Positions 29,221 through 39,457 of a stretch of DNA of 64,000 nt are shown here, in pieces. The stretch lies in contig NZ_AOLP01000009.1 of NCBI RefSeq assembly GCF_000337795.1, forward strand, positions 409,492 to 473,491, in the 5' to 3' direction. The stretch comes from Haloferax denitrificans ATCC 35960. Its GTDB lineage: Archaea; Halobacteriota; Halobacteria; Halobacteriales; Haloferacaceae. The translations under genes and the position numbers were made by a program. The notes under the pieces were generated by a model. That model saw only the letters and a list, made by a program, of their open reading frames with translations. It searched no databases and was not told where the DNA came from. How positions within the stretch are numbered: the first letter of the stretch is position 1; each line of letters begins with the position of its first letter.

Positions 29221-30315
29221 TCACCAGTCTTCCACGAGCGCGCGGTACGTCTCGTAACACCGCGCCAGCACGTCGAGCGACACGCTCTCGTCTCTCGTGT
29301 GGGCCTCGCCGGGTTCCGAGGGGCCGTAGACGACGCAGGTCGTGCCCGCCTGCGCCAACCACCCCGCGTCGGTCGCGTGGGGTTTCGTCGCCTGCTCTGG
29401 GTCCGCGTCCCCGCGGGCCTCGTGGACCGACCGGGCGGCGTCGAGGACGCGCTCGGCGAACTCGGCGTCGTCGCACGCCATCGGCGGGAGGTCCTGTTCG
29501 ACCACCCACTCGACGCCCTCGAGTTCCGCCGTCAGCGCGAGGTCGGCGAAGCCGCCGGGGACGGTCCGCTCGTCGATGGTCACTTCACAGCGGTCGGGGA
29601 TGACGTTCCACGCGCTCCCGCCGTCGATTTCGGTGACGGCGACGCTCCCCGAGACGGGGTGTCCGAGGACCTCGGCGTCCGGCACCGAGAGGCCGCGGAC
29701 CACGTCCACCGCGTCGGTCGCGCGGTAGACGGCGTTCTCGCCGCGCTCGGGCTCGCTGGCGTGGCAGGCGGTCCCCGAGGCGACGAGGGTGCTCGCCCGG
29801 CGGCCCCGGTGGGCGACGGCCACGTCGGTCCGGTCCGGGCCGGTGTAGTTCGTCGACCCCTCGGCGACGACGGCGTAGTCGAGTTCGAAGCCGTCGTCGA
29901 GCGCCGCGCGGACGCCTTCGCCGCCGATTTCCTCGCCGACGAACGAGGCGAAGACGACCTCCGAGTCGGCGTCTGCGGCCGCGTCGCGGAAGGCGAGCAT
30001 CGACGCGGCGACGGCCCCTTTCATGTCCGCCGCCCCGCGGCCGTAGAGGCGGCCGTCGCGGGTCTCGACCACGTAGTCGCCGTCGTCGGTCGTCTGCCGG
30101 TCGGCCGGCGGGACCACGTCGTGGTGGCCGACGAGCGCGAGCGACGCGCCGACGCCGGGATTGACGCGGGCGACGACGTTCCCCGCGCCGTCTCTGGTCA
30201 CGTCGGCGTCGGTCTCCTCGCGGAGCCACGACTCGATGCGGTCGCCGACGGCGGTCTCGTCCTCGTGGCTCGGCACCGACACGAGCGTCTCCGTGAGGTC
30301 GCGGAGTTCGTCCAT
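29221..30315 (-). CDS. M20 family metallopeptidase (ArgE/DapE-like)
   Basis: A 364-aa zinc hydrolase. Zinc ligands are visible in [19 protein letters not shown] (Asp), GEEIGG (Glu pair) and the late PHATDAGW plus GEAHTRDE (His). The catalytic and dimerisation lid domain occupies about residues 170-275. It probably deacylates an N-acyl amino acid or succinyl-diaminopimelate-like substrate; the exact one cannot be read. Start is ATG 30315 ([11 protein letters not shown]). It is divergent from the transducer gene. Confidence 0.9.
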   Translation of the reverse strand: MDELRDLTETLVSVPSHEDETAVGDRIESWLREETDADVTRDGAGNVVARVNPGVGASLALVGHHDVVPPADRQTTDDGDYVVETRDGRLYGRGAADMKGAVAASMLAFRDAAADADSEVVFASFVGEEIGGEGVRAALDDGFELDYAVVAEGSTNYTGPDRTDVAVAHRGRRASTLVASGTACHASEPERGENAVYRATDAVDVVRGLSVPDAEVLGHPVSGSVAVTEIDGGSAWNVIPDRCEVTIDERTVPGGFADLALTAELEGVEWVVEQDLPPMACDDAEFAERVLDAARSVHEARGDADPEQATKPHATDAGWLAQAGTTCVVYGPSEPGEAHTRDESVSLDVLARCYETYRALVEDW

Positions 30316-30471
30316 GCCGGCCCGTCGGCGGGTCACCCCAAAAGCGTGTGGCGTCCGGCAGTCCCGCAGGGGGCCGGCGCGACCGCGGTCGATTCGTCCT
30401 TCTCCCGACCTCGTTATCAGTATTCGAGAATGCGCGCCCCGGCTTATTGTGCGCTCCACGCACCTCGGAGT

Positions 30472-32103
30472 ATGCGACTCGTCTCGACGTACGAACGGTT
30501 GCTCTGGGGAAGCATGGACGCGCTCGGCATCTCGGATTCGGTCGAGAGAAAGGTCGTCGCCGCCGTCGCCATCCAGTTCGCGGTGTCGCTCGCGCAGGCC
30601 GCGCTCCCGTTGGTCGCGACCGGCGCGTTCCGGCTCGAACTCTCGGCGGTCCTCCTGTTCGGTGCCGGCCTCGCGTTCGTCAACACGATTATCATCACGC
30701 GAAAAGACATCGTCTCGCCAATCGAGTCCATCTCGTCGGCGGCCGCGGGCGTCGCGGCGGGCGACCTGTCGACCCGCCCCCCGGACGTGAGCGGGAGCGA
30801 CGAGGTGGCCCGCCTCGCCGACGACTTCAGCGCGATGCACGACCACCTCCGCGTCGTCGCCTCGCAGGCGGGCGCACTCGCCGACCAGCGGTTCGACGAC
30901 CCGGCGCTCGACGAGGACCTGCCGGGCGAGTTCGGCGCGGCGCTCGACCGGATGCAACGCGACCTCGCCGACTACACGCGCAACCTCCAGCACCTCGTGG
31001 AGGCGTTCGCCGAGGCGACCTCGCGGGCGCAGGCGGGCGACCTCACCGCCACCATCGACACCGACGACTGGGGCGTCGACGACGAGCGGTACGAGGAGGT
31101 CGCGGCGACCTACAACGACCTCGTCCGCACCCTCTCGTCGACCATCGGCGAGGTGCAGTCGTTCGCACAGGAGGTGTCGCGGATGAGTTCGACCGCCCGC
31201 GAGCACGTCCGCCGGGCCGACGCCGCCAGCGAGGAAGTCGCCGCCTCGGTCACCGAAATCTCCGACGGCGCGGGGGCGCAGACCGACCACCTCCAGACCG
31301 TCTCCGACGAACTCAACACGCTCTCCGCGACCGTCGAGGAGATAGCCGCCTCCGCCGACGAGGTCGCCACCACGGCCGAGACGGCCTCCGAGCGCGGCGA
31401 GGTCGGCCGCGACGCGGCGACCGAGGCGATGGAGGAGTTAGACACGGTGGAGGCCCGCATCGACCGCACCGCCGACGCCGTCGCCGAACTCACCGAGAGC
31501 ATCGAGGAGATAGACGAAATCGCGGCGTTCATCGACCACGTCGGCTCGCAGACCGACCTGCTCGCCATCAACGCGGCCATCGAGGCCGCCCACGCGGGCG
31601 AGGCCGGCGACGGCTTCGGCGTCGTCGCACAGGAGGTCAAGTCGCTCGCCGAGGAGACCCGCGACTCCGCCGACGAGGTGTCGGGCCTCATCGCCGACAT
31701 CACCGACCACTCCGAGGAGACGCTCGCCGACGTGCGGGAGATGAACCGGCAGGTCGCCGACAGTCTGGAGACGGTCACCGAGGCCATCGGCGAGTTCGAG
31801 ACCATCGTGGACATGGTGACGGACATCGACGCCAGCGTGGCCGAGGTGAGCGCCGCGACCGACCAGCAGGCCGAGTCGGCGGCGGACATCGCCGCCCGCG
31901 TCGACGACGTGGCGAACATCTCCGAGGAGACCGCAGGCCAGTCGCGGACCGTCGTCGAGACGGCACAAGAGCAGTCCGAGTCCATCGGCGACCTCGCGGA
32001 CCAGACCGAGGTGCTGTCGTCGCAGGCGGCCGACCTCGACGGCCTCGTCGGGTCGTTCGAGGTCGTCGACGGGGAGCGAACCGTCGCGCCGGGCGACGAC
32101 TGA
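30472..32103 (+). CDS. Methyl-accepting chemotaxis-type transducer (Htr-like)
   Basis: A 543-aa membrane transducer. Two closely spaced helices (about 26-47 and 53-75) have almost no periplasmic loop, so no extracellular sensor domain is present. One HAMP domain (about 75-130) and a second HAMP-like unit (about 165-225) lead to the coiled-coil signalling domain with the invariant hairpin tip around residue 360-405 ([28 protein letters not shown]). It should couple to CheA/CheW. Input probably comes from an intracellular or membrane partner. A TATA-like GCTTATTG lies 22-29 nt upstream. Confidence 0.9.
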   Translation: MRLVSTYERLLWGSMDALGISDSVERKVVAAVAIQFAVSLAQAALPLVATGAFRLELSAVLLFGAGLAFVNTIIITRKDIVSPIESISSAAAGVAAGDLSTRPPDVSGSDEVARLADDFSAMHDHLRVVASQAGALADQRFDDPALDEDLPGEFGAALDRMQRDLADYTRNLQHLVEAFAEATSRAQAGDLTATIDTDDWGVDDERYEEVAATYNDLVRTLSSTIGEVQSFAQEVSRMSSTAREHVRRADAASEEVAASVTEISDGAGAQTDHLQTVSDELNTLSATVEEIAASADEVATTAETASERGEVGRDAATEAMEELDTVEARIDRTADAVAELTESIEEIDEIAAFIDHVGSQTDLLAINAAIEAAHAGEAGDGFGVVAQEVKSLAEETRDSADEVSGLIADITDHSEETLADVREMNRQVADSLETVTEAIGEFETIVDMVTDIDASVAEVSAATDQQAESAADIAARVDDVANISEETAGQSRTVVETAQEQSESIGDLADQTEVLSSQAADLDGLVGSFEVVDGERTVAPGDD

Positions 32104-32116
32104 GTCGAGGGCGCGG

Positions 32117-32145
32117 AACGCGGGACGCGGGACGCGGGACGCGTG
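32117..32145. repeat. Heptamer tandem repeat (GGGACGC)n
   Basis: Four near-identical units (GCGGAAC, GCGGGAC, GCGGGAC, GCGGGAC then GCGTGAC) directly after the transducer stop, in the gap before the PINA gene. Confidence 0.75.
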
Positions 32146-32227
32146 ACGTGGTACCGCCCGACGCCCCGCCGGCGGTGTCACCGCTTTTATCTACAACCTT
32201 ATCCGTCACCCGCCCAAACTCACGCGC

Positions 32228-34108
32228 ATGAAAATAGTGCCGGACACGAGCGCGGTCATCGACGGTCGCGTGTCCGAGCGAATCGACGACGGCACCTACG
32301 AGGGTGCCGACGTGCTCGTCCCCGAGGCGGTCGTCAGCGAACTCGAATCGCAGGCCAACGACGGCCGTGACACGGGCTGGGAGGGCCTCTCCGAACTCCA
32401 GCGCCTCGCCGAGTTCGCCGACGACGGCGTCATCGACCTCAAGTACGTCGGCCGTCGCCCGAGTTCGGGCGAGACGAAAGGTGCCGGCGAGGGCGACATC
32501 GACGCGCTCATCCGCGACATCGCCACCGAGCGGTCGGCGACGCTCCTGACGAGCGACGTGGTGCAGGCCGAAGTGGCGAGAGCGAAGGGCGTCTCGGTCG
32601 AGTACGTCGAGGCCGCGGTCCGCGGCTCCGGCGGGCTCATCATCGAGCGTTTCTTCGACGACCAGACGATGTCGGTCCACCTCAAGACCGACACCCGCCC
32701 GAAGGCCAAACGCGGCGCGGTCGGCGAGATGCACTACCAGCCCATCGCCGACGAGCCGACCGACGAGGCGACGATGAAGGAGTGGGCCGACGACATCATC
32801 AACTCCGCCCGCGCCGCCACCGACGGCTTCGTCGAACTCTCCGAGCCGGGCATGGACATCGTCCAGTTCCGCGACTACCGCATCGCGGTCGCCCGCCCGC
32901 CGTTCGCCGACGGCATCGAAATCACCGCCGTCCGGCCCATCGTCAAGACCGAACTCGACGACTACGAGTTCGCCGACGAACTCCGCGACCGACTCGCCGA
33001 GCGCCAGCGGGGCGTCCTCATCGCCGGGTCGCCCGGTGCCGGGAAGTCCACGTTCGCGCAGGCGGTCGCCGAGTTCCTCAACGACAGCGACTACGCGGTC
33101 AAGACGATGGAGAAGCCGCGGGACCTGCAGGTCGGCCCCGACATCACCCAGTACACCGCCCTCGGCGGCGACATGGCGAAGACGGCCGACTCCCTGCTCC
33201 TCGTGCGCCCGGACTACACCATCTACGACGAGGTCAGAAAGACCGAGGACTTCTCGGTGTTCTCGGACATGCGACTGGCGGGCGTCGGCATGGTCGGCGT
33301 CGTCCACGCCACCCGCGCCATCGACGCGCTCCAGCGCCTCGTCGGCCGGGTCGAACTCGGCATGATTCCGCAGGTCGTCGACACCGTCGTCTACATCGAG
33401 GACGGCGAGGTCCACACGGTGTACGACGTGCGCACCGAGGTGAAGGTGCCCGAGGGCCTCTTCGCGGAGGACCTCGCCCGCCCGGTCATCCAGATTCGGG
33501 ACTTCGAGACCGGCACGCCGAAGTACGAGATTTACACGTTCAACCGGCAGGTCGTCACCGTCCCGCTCGGCGAGGACGGCGAGGAGAAGGAAAGCGGCGT
33601 CTCCCGACTTGCGAAACAGGAGATCGAACGCGAGATTCGCTCCATCGCCCGCGGGCACGTCGACGTCGACCTGCAGGGCCAGAACCGCGCGGTCGTCTAC
33701 GTCGAAGACGACGACATCTCCTACGTCATCGGGAAGGGCGGCGGCCGCATCTCGGACGTCGAAGACCGCCTCGGCATCGACATCGACGTGCGGACCCACG
33801 ACGAGAAACCCTCGTCGTCGGGACAGCACGCGGGCGCGAACGCCGGCGGGCAGTCCGGCGCGTCCGGCTCCGCGGGCGGGGCCGACGAGGGCGTCGTCGT
33901 GACGCCCGAGGTCACCTCGCGGCACGTCGTCGTCCGGATGGACGGCCACGTCGGCGAGACGGTCGAGGTCCGCGCCGACGGCGAGTACCTGTTCACGGCG
34001 ACGGTCGGCCGCGGCGGCGACATTCAGGTCTCCCGCGGGAGCGCCATCGCCGAGGAACTGGAGAACGCAATCGATAGAAAACAGCAGATTACGGTCGTTC
34101 CGGCCTAA
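32228..34108 (+). CDS. PINA: PIN-domain, RecA-like ATPase, KH-domain protein
   Basis: A 626-aa archaeal protein. Order: PIN nuclease-type domain (1-125; VPDTSAVIDGRVS and LLTSDVVQAE), VirB11/PilT-type ATPase (about 225-470; Walker A GSPGAGKST at about 266), KH domain (about 487-525; IGKGGGRISDVEDRLG), a Gly/Ser/Ala linker and a C-terminal beta domain. Sulfolobus PINA is a hexameric Holliday-junction migration ATPase working with Hjc. It is probably involved in recombination repair here too. An AT-rich box lies 22-29 nt upstream. Convergent with an HTH gene. Confidence 0.9.
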   Translation: MKIVPDTSAVIDGRVSERIDDGTYEGADVLVPEAVVSELESQANDGRDTGWEGLSELQRLAEFADDGVIDLKYVGRRPSSGETKGAGEGDIDALIRDIATERSATLLTSDVVQAEVARAKGVSVEYVEAAVRGSGGLIIERFFDDQTMSVHLKTDTRPKAKRGAVGEMHYQPIADEPTDEATMKEWADDIINSARAATDGFVELSEPGMDIVQFRDYRIAVARPPFADGIEITAVRPIVKTELDDYEFADELRDRLAERQRGVLIAGSPGAGKSTFAQAVAEFLNDSDYAVKTMEKPRDLQVGPDITQYTALGGDMAKTADSLLLVRPDYTIYDEVRKTEDFSVFSDMRLAGVGMVGVVHATRAIDALQRLVGRVELGMIPQVVDTVVYIEDGEVHTVYDVRTEVKVPEGLFAEDLARPVIQIRDFETGTPKYEIYTFNRQVVTVPLGEDGEEKESGVSRLAKQEIEREIRSIARGHVDVDLQGQNRAVVYVEDDDISYVIGKGGGRISDVEDRLGIDIDVRTHDEKPSSSGQHAGANAGGQSGASGSAGGADEGVVVTPEVTSRHVVVRMDGHVGETVEVRADGEYLFTATVGRGGDIQVSRGSAIAEELENAIDRKQQITVVPA

Positions 34109-34222
34109 CAGAACGGCCGAATCGTCGTTTTCGTCGGTCGGGGCTCGACCGGGTCGACACGTCGCAACTGGTCTCTTACGACACCGACTGCGAAGCGTGC
34201 GGTGGTTCCGCGGCGGTTCTCA

Positions 34223-34516
34223 CTACTCGGCGCAACAGGCCTTTTCCTTGCCGCCGTCGGCTTTGGCCTGCGCCTTCTGCGGCGCGAGATCGGTCAACTG
34301 ATAGAGGTTCTGTCGGGCGTCGGCGAAGTAGACGTCCTCGTCGACGATACCGATTCCCTCCAGTCGTTCGAGCGCGTAGCGAACGGTTCGCGCCGAGAGC
34401 ATCGACTCTTCGACGATGCCTTTCTGGGTGAGCGGACCGTTGTATTCGAGCACTTTGAAAACAAGCTTCGCACTCGGTGGGAGGTCGTCGAGACTCTCCT
34501 CTTCTGTTCCAGCCAT
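34223..34516 (-). CDS. Winged-helix transcriptional regulator with C-terminal CC
   Basis: A 97-aa protein. Residues 15-65 form a winged helix-turn-helix (AKLVFKVLEYNGPLTQKGIVEESMLSARTVRYALERL, given by ends) like MarR or TrmB DNA-binding domains. The short tail is Ala/Lys-rich and ends KACCAE. The paired cysteines near the end could sense redox state or metal. It is convergent with PINA and divergent from the membrane protein/RLI operon, which it might control. Confidence 0.82.
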   Translation of the reverse strand: MAGTEEESLDDLPPSAKLVFKVLEYNGPLTQKGIVEESMLSARTVRYALERLEGIGIVDEDVYFADARQNLYQLTDLAPQKAQAKADGGKEKACCAE

Positions 34517-34640
34517 CGTTACGAATCGAAACGCGCTACCAGCATAAACCTTGTTGGCCTGCGACCGGCCGACAACGCTTTACCCGCGGGGCGGCGGGAG
34601 GAACGAACGCCTTTTGACGCCGGATATCGCACGGGAACAC

Positions 34641-34955
34641 ATGGCCACGGAAACGCAGACCGGACTCTCCAGTCACATTCGCGGAGTGACGGTCACGACA
34701 CTCGCCTGCCTCGCCGGCATCGCCGCCGCGGTGGTCTCGGGTGCTGTGGTGGGGACGAGTCCCGAGGCCGCGACCAATCAGTTGGCCGTGGGTATCCTCG
34801 GGGCGCTCGTCCTCATCCAGTTCCCCGTGCTCCGCGTCGTCGGCGTCGACGTCACCGGGTTCGGCGCGAAGGACTACCTCTACGTGGTGTTCATGACCTT
34901 CGCGCTCTGGTTCATCACGTTCGCCATCCTGCTGACTTCGGGTGTTCAGCTCTAA
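34641..34955 (+). CDS. Small three-helix membrane protein (EMC6-like)
   Basis: A 104-aa protein starting at ATG 34641 (MATETQTGLSSHIRG) with three hydrophobic helices (about 16-38, 45-65 and 80-100). Size and topology resemble EMC6, a small core subunit of the ER membrane complex with archaeal relatives; this is inference from shape, not a motif. It ends 2 bp before the RLI/ABCE1 ATG, so the two are coupled, which hints at a link between ribosome recycling and membrane insertion. Confidence 0.75.
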   Translation: MATETQTGLSSHIRGVTVTTLACLAGIAAAVVSGAVVGTSPEAATNQLAVGILGALVLIQFPVLRVVGVDVTGFGAKDYLYVVFMTFALWFITFAILLTSGVQL

Positions 34956-34957
34956 CG

Positions 34958-36772
34958 ATGGCCGACGATAGTATCGCCGTCGTCGACTTAGACCGGTGTT
35001 CTCCCGACCGCTGTAGCTACGAGTGCTCGAACTTCTGTCCGCCGAACCGGACGGGCAAAGAGTGCATCACGCTCCGCGGCGAGGACGCCGAGCAGGGCGG
35101 TCCCGACCAGGTGCGCATCTCCGAGGAAATCTGCCTCGGCGAGACCTGCGGCATCTGCGTCGAGAAGTGCCCCTTCGACGCAATCGAAATCATCAACCTC
35201 CCCTCGGAACTCGACGAGGAGCCGACCCACCGCTACGGCGAGAACGCCTTCTCGCTGTACGGGCTTCCGGTCCCCGAGTCCGGGTCGGTGACGGGGATTC
35301 TCGGCCCGAACGGTATCGGGAAGACGACCGCCGTCCGCGCCCTCGCGGGCGAGATGGTCCCCAACCTCGGCAACTACGACGACGACCCGACGTGGGAGGC
35401 CGTCCTCGACCGCTTCCGCGGCACCGAGCTCCAGAACTACGTCGAGCGGGTCCGCGACGGCGAGGTCTCCATCGCGCGCAAGCCGCAGTACGTCGACCAG
35501 ATTCCCAAGCAGTTCGACGGGACGGCCCGCGACCTCCTCGAAGCGACCGACGAGCGCGGCGCGCTCGACTCCTACATCGACCGCCTCGACATCGGGCCCG
35601 TCGTCGACAACGACATCGAGACGCTCTCCGGCGGCGAGCTTCAGCGGGTCGCCCTCGCGGCGACGCTCGCCCGCGACCGCGACTTCTACTTCCTCGACGA
35701 GATTTCGCCGTACCTCGACATCGGCCAGCGCGTCACCGCCGCGCGGCTCATCCGCGAGCTCGCGGAGGACGAAGACCGCGCGGTGCTCGTGGTCGAACAC
35801 GACCTCGCCATCCTCGACCTGCTCGCCGACACGCTCCACGTCGCCTACGGTGAGCCGGGGGCGTACGGTGTCATCACCGACCCCAAGTCGGTCAGAAACG
35901 GCATCAACGAGTACCTGAAGGGCTACCTCTCGAACGAGAACATGCGCATCCGCCCGGAGGCCATCACCTTCGAGGAACACGCCCCGCGGGAGACGACGAA
36001 GGCCGAACCCCTCGTCGAGTACCCCGACCTCGCCAAGTCCTACGGCGACGGCGAGTTCTCGCTCGACGTGGAGTCCGGCACCATCTACAACGGCGAAGTG
36101 CTCGGCATCGTCGGCCCCAACGGTATCGGGAAGTCCACGCTCGCCCAGCTCTTTACGGGCGACCTGACGCCCGATATGGGCGACCTCGACTTCGCGCTCG
36201 ACATCTCGTACAAGCCGCAGTACATCGAAATCGACCAGCCGATGCGGGTCGACGCGTTCCTCTCGTCTATCACCGACCAGTTCGGCTCGTCGTACTGGAA
36301 CACCGAAATCGCGAACCCGCTCCAGCTCAACCGCATCATGGAGCGCAACCTCACCGACCTCTCCGGCGGCGAGCGCCAGCGCGTCGCCATCGCGGCGTGT
36401 CTCTCGCAGGACGCCGACCTCTACCTGCTCGACGAGCCGTCGGCCCACCTCGACGTCGAACAGCGCGTGCAGGCCACCTCGGCCATCCGCCGCTACGCCG
36501 AGAACCACGACGCGACGGTCATGGTCATCGACCACGACATCTACATGATGGACCTGCTCGCGGACCGCCTGATGGTGTTCGACGGCGAGCCGTCCATCGA
36601 GGGCCACGCCTCGAAGCCGCAGGAGATGCGCGACGGCATGAACGACTTCCTGTCGGACCTCGACATCACGTTCCGCCGCGACGAGCGCACCCAGCGCCCG
36701 CGCATCAACAAGCCCGACTCGCAACTCGACCGCGAGCAGAAGCGCGCCGGCGAGTACTACTACGCCGAGTAG
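34958..36772 (+). CDS. ABCE1/RLI ribosome recycling ATPase
   Basis: A 604-aa soluble twin-ATPase that splits ribosomes after termination. The N-terminal 2x[4Fe-4S] domain has cysteines in CSPDRCSYECSNFCP and CLGETCGICVEKCP. The two ABC cassettes have Walker A GPNGIGKTT and GPNGIGKST and signatures LSGGELQRVAL and LSGGERQRVAI. Start is ATG 34958 (MADDSIAVVDLDRC); upstream in-frame sequence belongs to other genes. Universally conserved in archaea and eukaryotes. Confidence 0.97.
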   Translation: MADDSIAVVDLDRCSPDRCSYECSNFCPPNRTGKECITLRGEDAEQGGPDQVRISEEICLGETCGICVEKCPFDAIEIINLPSELDEEPTHRYGENAFSLYGLPVPESGSVTGILGPNGIGKTTAVRALAGEMVPNLGNYDDDPTWEAVLDRFRGTELQNYVERVRDGEVSIARKPQYVDQIPKQFDGTARDLLEATDERGALDSYIDRLDIGPVVDNDIETLSGGELQRVALAATLARDRDFYFLDEISPYLDIGQRVTAARLIRELAEDEDRAVLVVEHDLAILDLLADTLHVAYGEPGAYGVITDPKSVRNGINEYLKGYLSNENMRIRPEAITFEEHAPRETTKAEPLVEYPDLAKSYGDGEFSLDVESGTIYNGEVLGIVGPNGIGKSTLAQLFTGDLTPDMGDLDFALDISYKPQYIEIDQPMRVDAFLSSITDQFGSSYWNTEIANPLQLNRIMERNLTDLSGGERQRVAIAACLSQDADLYLLDEPSAHLDVEQRVQATSAIRRYAENHDATVMVIDHDIYMMDLLADRLMVFDGEPSIEGHASKPQEMRDGMNDFLSDLDITFRRDERTQRPRINKPDSQLDREQKRAGEYYYAE

Positions 36773-36907
36773 CGACCCGGTCGCCCGGTCGCGTTTCCGT
36801 CCGCCCCGTTTCTTTTCACCGCCGACGGCGACCCGGTAACACGCCGCGCCGCGAGTGACTCCGATGTTACTACGGACGTTTTCACGGCCACGCTCGAAGA
36901 CGTGGGT

Positions 36908-37789
36908 ATGACGAACGATTCCCCATTCAACGGCTCGCTCACGGACGACACCCACCTCGGCCGGGTCGCGCTCCGCGTCGGCTCGCTCGACCGGGTCGTC
37001 CCGTTCTACCGCGACGTGGTCGGCCTCGCGGTCGAGCGCGCCCGCGACGGGTCACGGGCGGTCCTCTCGGCGGGCGAGACCCCCGTCGTCGTCCTCGACG
37101 AGGACCCCGACGCCCCCGAGCGCGGTCGCCGAGAGGCCGGGCTGTTCCACCTCGCGGTCCGCGTGCCCGACCGCGGCGCGCTCGGCGACGTGCTCTCTCG
37201 GGCCCGAACCCGCGCGAGCGACGCCGGTGCGACCCTCTCCGGCGCGTCGGACCACCTCGTCAGCGAGGCGCTGTACTTCCGCGACCCGGAGGGCAACGGC
37301 GTCGAGGTCTACCGCGACCGCCCCCGCGAGGAGTGGCCGTGGACCGACGACCGCCGGGTGTCGATGGACACGCTCCCGCTGGACCTCGGTGCGCTCGCCG
37401 GCGACGCCGCCGGCGACGAGGGCGCGCCCGACGGCACCGACCTCGGCCACGTCCACCTCGAAGTCACCGACGTCCCTCGGTCGCGGGACTTCTACGTCGA
37501 CGCGCTCGGCATGCGCGTCCGCGACGAGGGCTACCCCGGCGCGGCGTTCGTCGCCGCCGGGGAGTACCACCACCACGTCGGCCTGAACAGTTGGAACACC
37601 CGGAGCGCTCCGGTCAGCGAGGGCCGCGGCATCGAGTGGTTCGAAGTCGTCGTCCCCGACGCCGCGACGCTCGACGCGGTCCGCGAGTCGCTGGCCGCCA
37701 ACGGCCACGAGGTCGACGAGGAGGGGGACGATTCGTTCGTCGTCTCCGACCCCGACGGAATCGCCGTTCAGGTCGTCCACAGCCGCTGA
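36908..37789 (+). CDS. Two-domain VOC family protein (CatE-like ring-cleaving dioxygenase/glyoxalase fold)
   Basis: A 293-aa vicinal-oxygen-chelate protein. Domain 1 begins at THLGRVALRVGSLDRVVPFY and domain 2 at LGHVHLEVTDVPRSRDFY. Putative metal ligands are His in GHVHLEV, His in YHHHVGLN and Glu in IEWFEVVV. It resembles bacterial CatE/YfiE-like dioxygenases, but substrate is unknown. Start is ATG 36908 rather than the in-frame GTG 36902. Confidence 0.87.
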   Translation: MTNDSPFNGSLTDDTHLGRVALRVGSLDRVVPFYRDVVGLAVERARDGSRAVLSAGETPVVVLDEDPDAPERGRREAGLFHLAVRVPDRGALGDVLSRARTRASDAGATLSGASDHLVSEALYFRDPEGNGVEVYRDRPREEWPWTDDRRVSMDTLPLDLGALAGDAAGDEGAPDGTDLGHVHLEVTDVPRSRDFYVDALGMRVRDEGYPGAAFVAAGEYHHHVGLNSWNTRSAPVSEGRGIEWFEVVVPDAATLDAVRESLAANGHEVDEEGDDSFVVSDPDGIAVQVVHSR

Positions 37790-37843
37790 CGCGTCGGTTT
37801 TCCCGAACGAATCGTTTTGTCGCTGGTCGCCCAACGGGACGGT

Positions 37844-38326
37844 ATGATATCGAGCGATTCGAGCGAGCGCCGTCGCGGGCTCACCCTCCGGAGCCCGGCG
37901 TTCGACGACGGAAGCCCGATACCCCGCACCCACGGCTACGCGACCGAAAACGAGAGTCCGCCGCTCCGAATCGGCGGCGTGCCACCCGGAACCGTCTCGC
38001 TCGCCCTCGTGATGGACGACCCCGACGCGGTGAAGCCCGCGGGCGAGGTGTGGGACCACTGGCTCGTCTGGAACATCGCTCCCGAGACCGACGCCATCGA
38101 GGCGGGCGAGACGCCGCCGGGCGCGGTCGAGGGAACCAACAGCTACGGCGAGCGTGGCTACGGCGGTCCGAACCCGCCGGACGGCGAGCACGCCTACCGG
38201 TTCCTGCTGTACGCGCTCGACGCGCCCCTCGACCTCGACGCGGGCGCGACGAAGGCCGACCTGAAGCGCGCCATCGCGGGACACGTCATCGCCGAGACGC
38301 AGTTGACCGGGACTTACGCGCCCTGA
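37844..38326 (+). CDS. YbhB/YbcL family PEBP-like protein
   Basis: A 160-aa phosphatidylethanolamine-binding-protein fold. The signature blocks are LRSPAFDDGSPIP, SLALVMDDPDAV (DPDAP-like ligand site), WDHWLVWNI (the GxHW-type motif) and GGPNPPDGEHAYRF. The family is related to Raf-kinase inhibitor proteins; prokaryotic function is unclear. Start is ATG 37844 (MISSDSSERR) rather than the TTG upstream. Confidence 0.92.
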   Translation: MISSDSSERRRGLTLRSPAFDDGSPIPRTHGYATENESPPLRIGGVPPGTVSLALVMDDPDAVKPAGEVWDHWLVWNIAPETDAIEAGETPPGAVEGTNSYGERGYGGPNPPDGEHAYRFLLYALDAPLDLDAGATKADLKRAIAGHVIAETQLTGTYAP

Positions 38327-38350
38327 ACCGGGCGAAAACGAGTCTCTCTG

Positions 38351-39457
38351 TCACCGACCGCCGTCGGACTCGACGATCGCGCCCGTGCCGGAATCAGCGC
38401 CCGGCCCGGCCCCCGTCCCCGCGCCGCCATCGCCGTCTCCGGCCGCCCGAAGCGTCACGTCGTAGCCGAAAGACCGAATCACGTCGAGGTTCGTCCGCAC
38501 GTGGTCCGTGACGGCGGGAATCCGCAGGCGACCCCCGGCGAGCGCGACCCAGACGAGCAGTTGGTCGGCCATGTGGCGGTCCACGGGCGCGTCGCCGCGG
38601 AGCCAGTCGAGAAACGCCGCCGCCGCCCGCGACCCGACCGCCTCGGCGGGGGTGCCGCGCTCGCCGTAGGCGTCGAAGCCGGCGACGACCGATTCGGAGC
38701 CGTCGCCGCCGCGCTCGTCCCCGTCTCCGCCCCGCGCGACGACGACCACGACCGAGCCGGGCGAGTCGCTTTCGACCGACGAGACCGCGGCGCGAACCGG
38801 GAGGTCGACGCCCGCCTCGGCGAGCGCGTCGCGGACGCCCTCCACCTGCCGGTCGGCCACCGCGGCGTCCGCGAGCGAGTCGCTTTCGACCGAGTAGACC
38901 CGGAGTTCGTCGGGCTCACTTCGGCGGTCCAGCGCCAGCGGCGTCGGCTCTGCGGGGTTGACACGGAGCGAAAGCGTGCCGCCGCCGGCCGGGTAGAAGC
39001 CGCGGCGAGGCACGGAGACGCCGAACTCGACGCCGAACATCGAACACAGCGGGCGCTTCACGTACCGGAGGTAGTCCGCCGGCGGCGACCACCGGACGTC
39101 GGTGCCGCCGGTGACGGTGAGCCGAAGGGGGGCGTCGACGGCGACGGCGGCCGGGAGCACCGTCTCGCAGACGAGCGTCGCGCTCCCGGCGGTGCCGACG
39201 GCCGCCTCCACTGGGTCGGTTCGAACGTCTCCGGGCGAAAATCGGAGTGTCGAAGCGCCGACCTCGCCGCCCTCGACGTCGGCGTTCGAGACGGCCGCCG
39301 CGACCGAGACGCAGGCGACGTGCTGGGCCTTCAGTCCGGGCGTCGAGCGGTTCCCCCTGACGTTCGTCATCTCGAACGGCTCGCCGGTGACGAGCGAGAG
39401 CGCGAGGGCGGTTCGCAGGGGTTGGCCGCCGCCGTCGCGGCCGTCGAGTCGGCGCAT
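38351..39457 (-). CDS. rtcA: RNA 3'-terminal phosphate cyclase
   Basis: A 368-aa RtcA. It converts RNA 3'-phosphate ends to 2',3'-cyclic phosphates using ATP. The N-terminal fingerprint LDGRDGGGQPLRTALALS and NVRGNRSTPGLKAQHV match the family. Two acidic, Gly-rich insertions (around residues 235-250 and at the C-terminus) are haloarchaeal. It abuts the uspA gene directly: the uspA stop and the rtcA ATG are adjacent, so they form an operon. Confidence 0.92.
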   Translation of the reverse strand: MRRLDGRDGGGQPLRTALALSLVTGEPFEMTNVRGNRSTPGLKAQHVACVSVAAAVSNADVEGGEVGASTLRFSPGDVRTDPVEAAVGTAGSATLVCETVLPAAVAVDAPLRLTVTGGTDVRWSPPADYLRYVKRPLCSMFGVEFGVSVPRRGFYPAGGGTLSLRVNPAEPTPLALDRRSEPDELRVYSVESDSLADAAVADRQVEGVRDALAEAGVDLPVRAAVSSVESDSPGSVVVVVARGGDGDERGGDGSESVVAGFDAYGERGTPAEAVGSRAAAAFLDWLRGDAPVDRHMADQLLVWVALAGGRLRIPAVTDHVRTNLDVIRSFGYDVTLRAAGDGDGGAGTGAGPGADSGTGAIVESDGGR

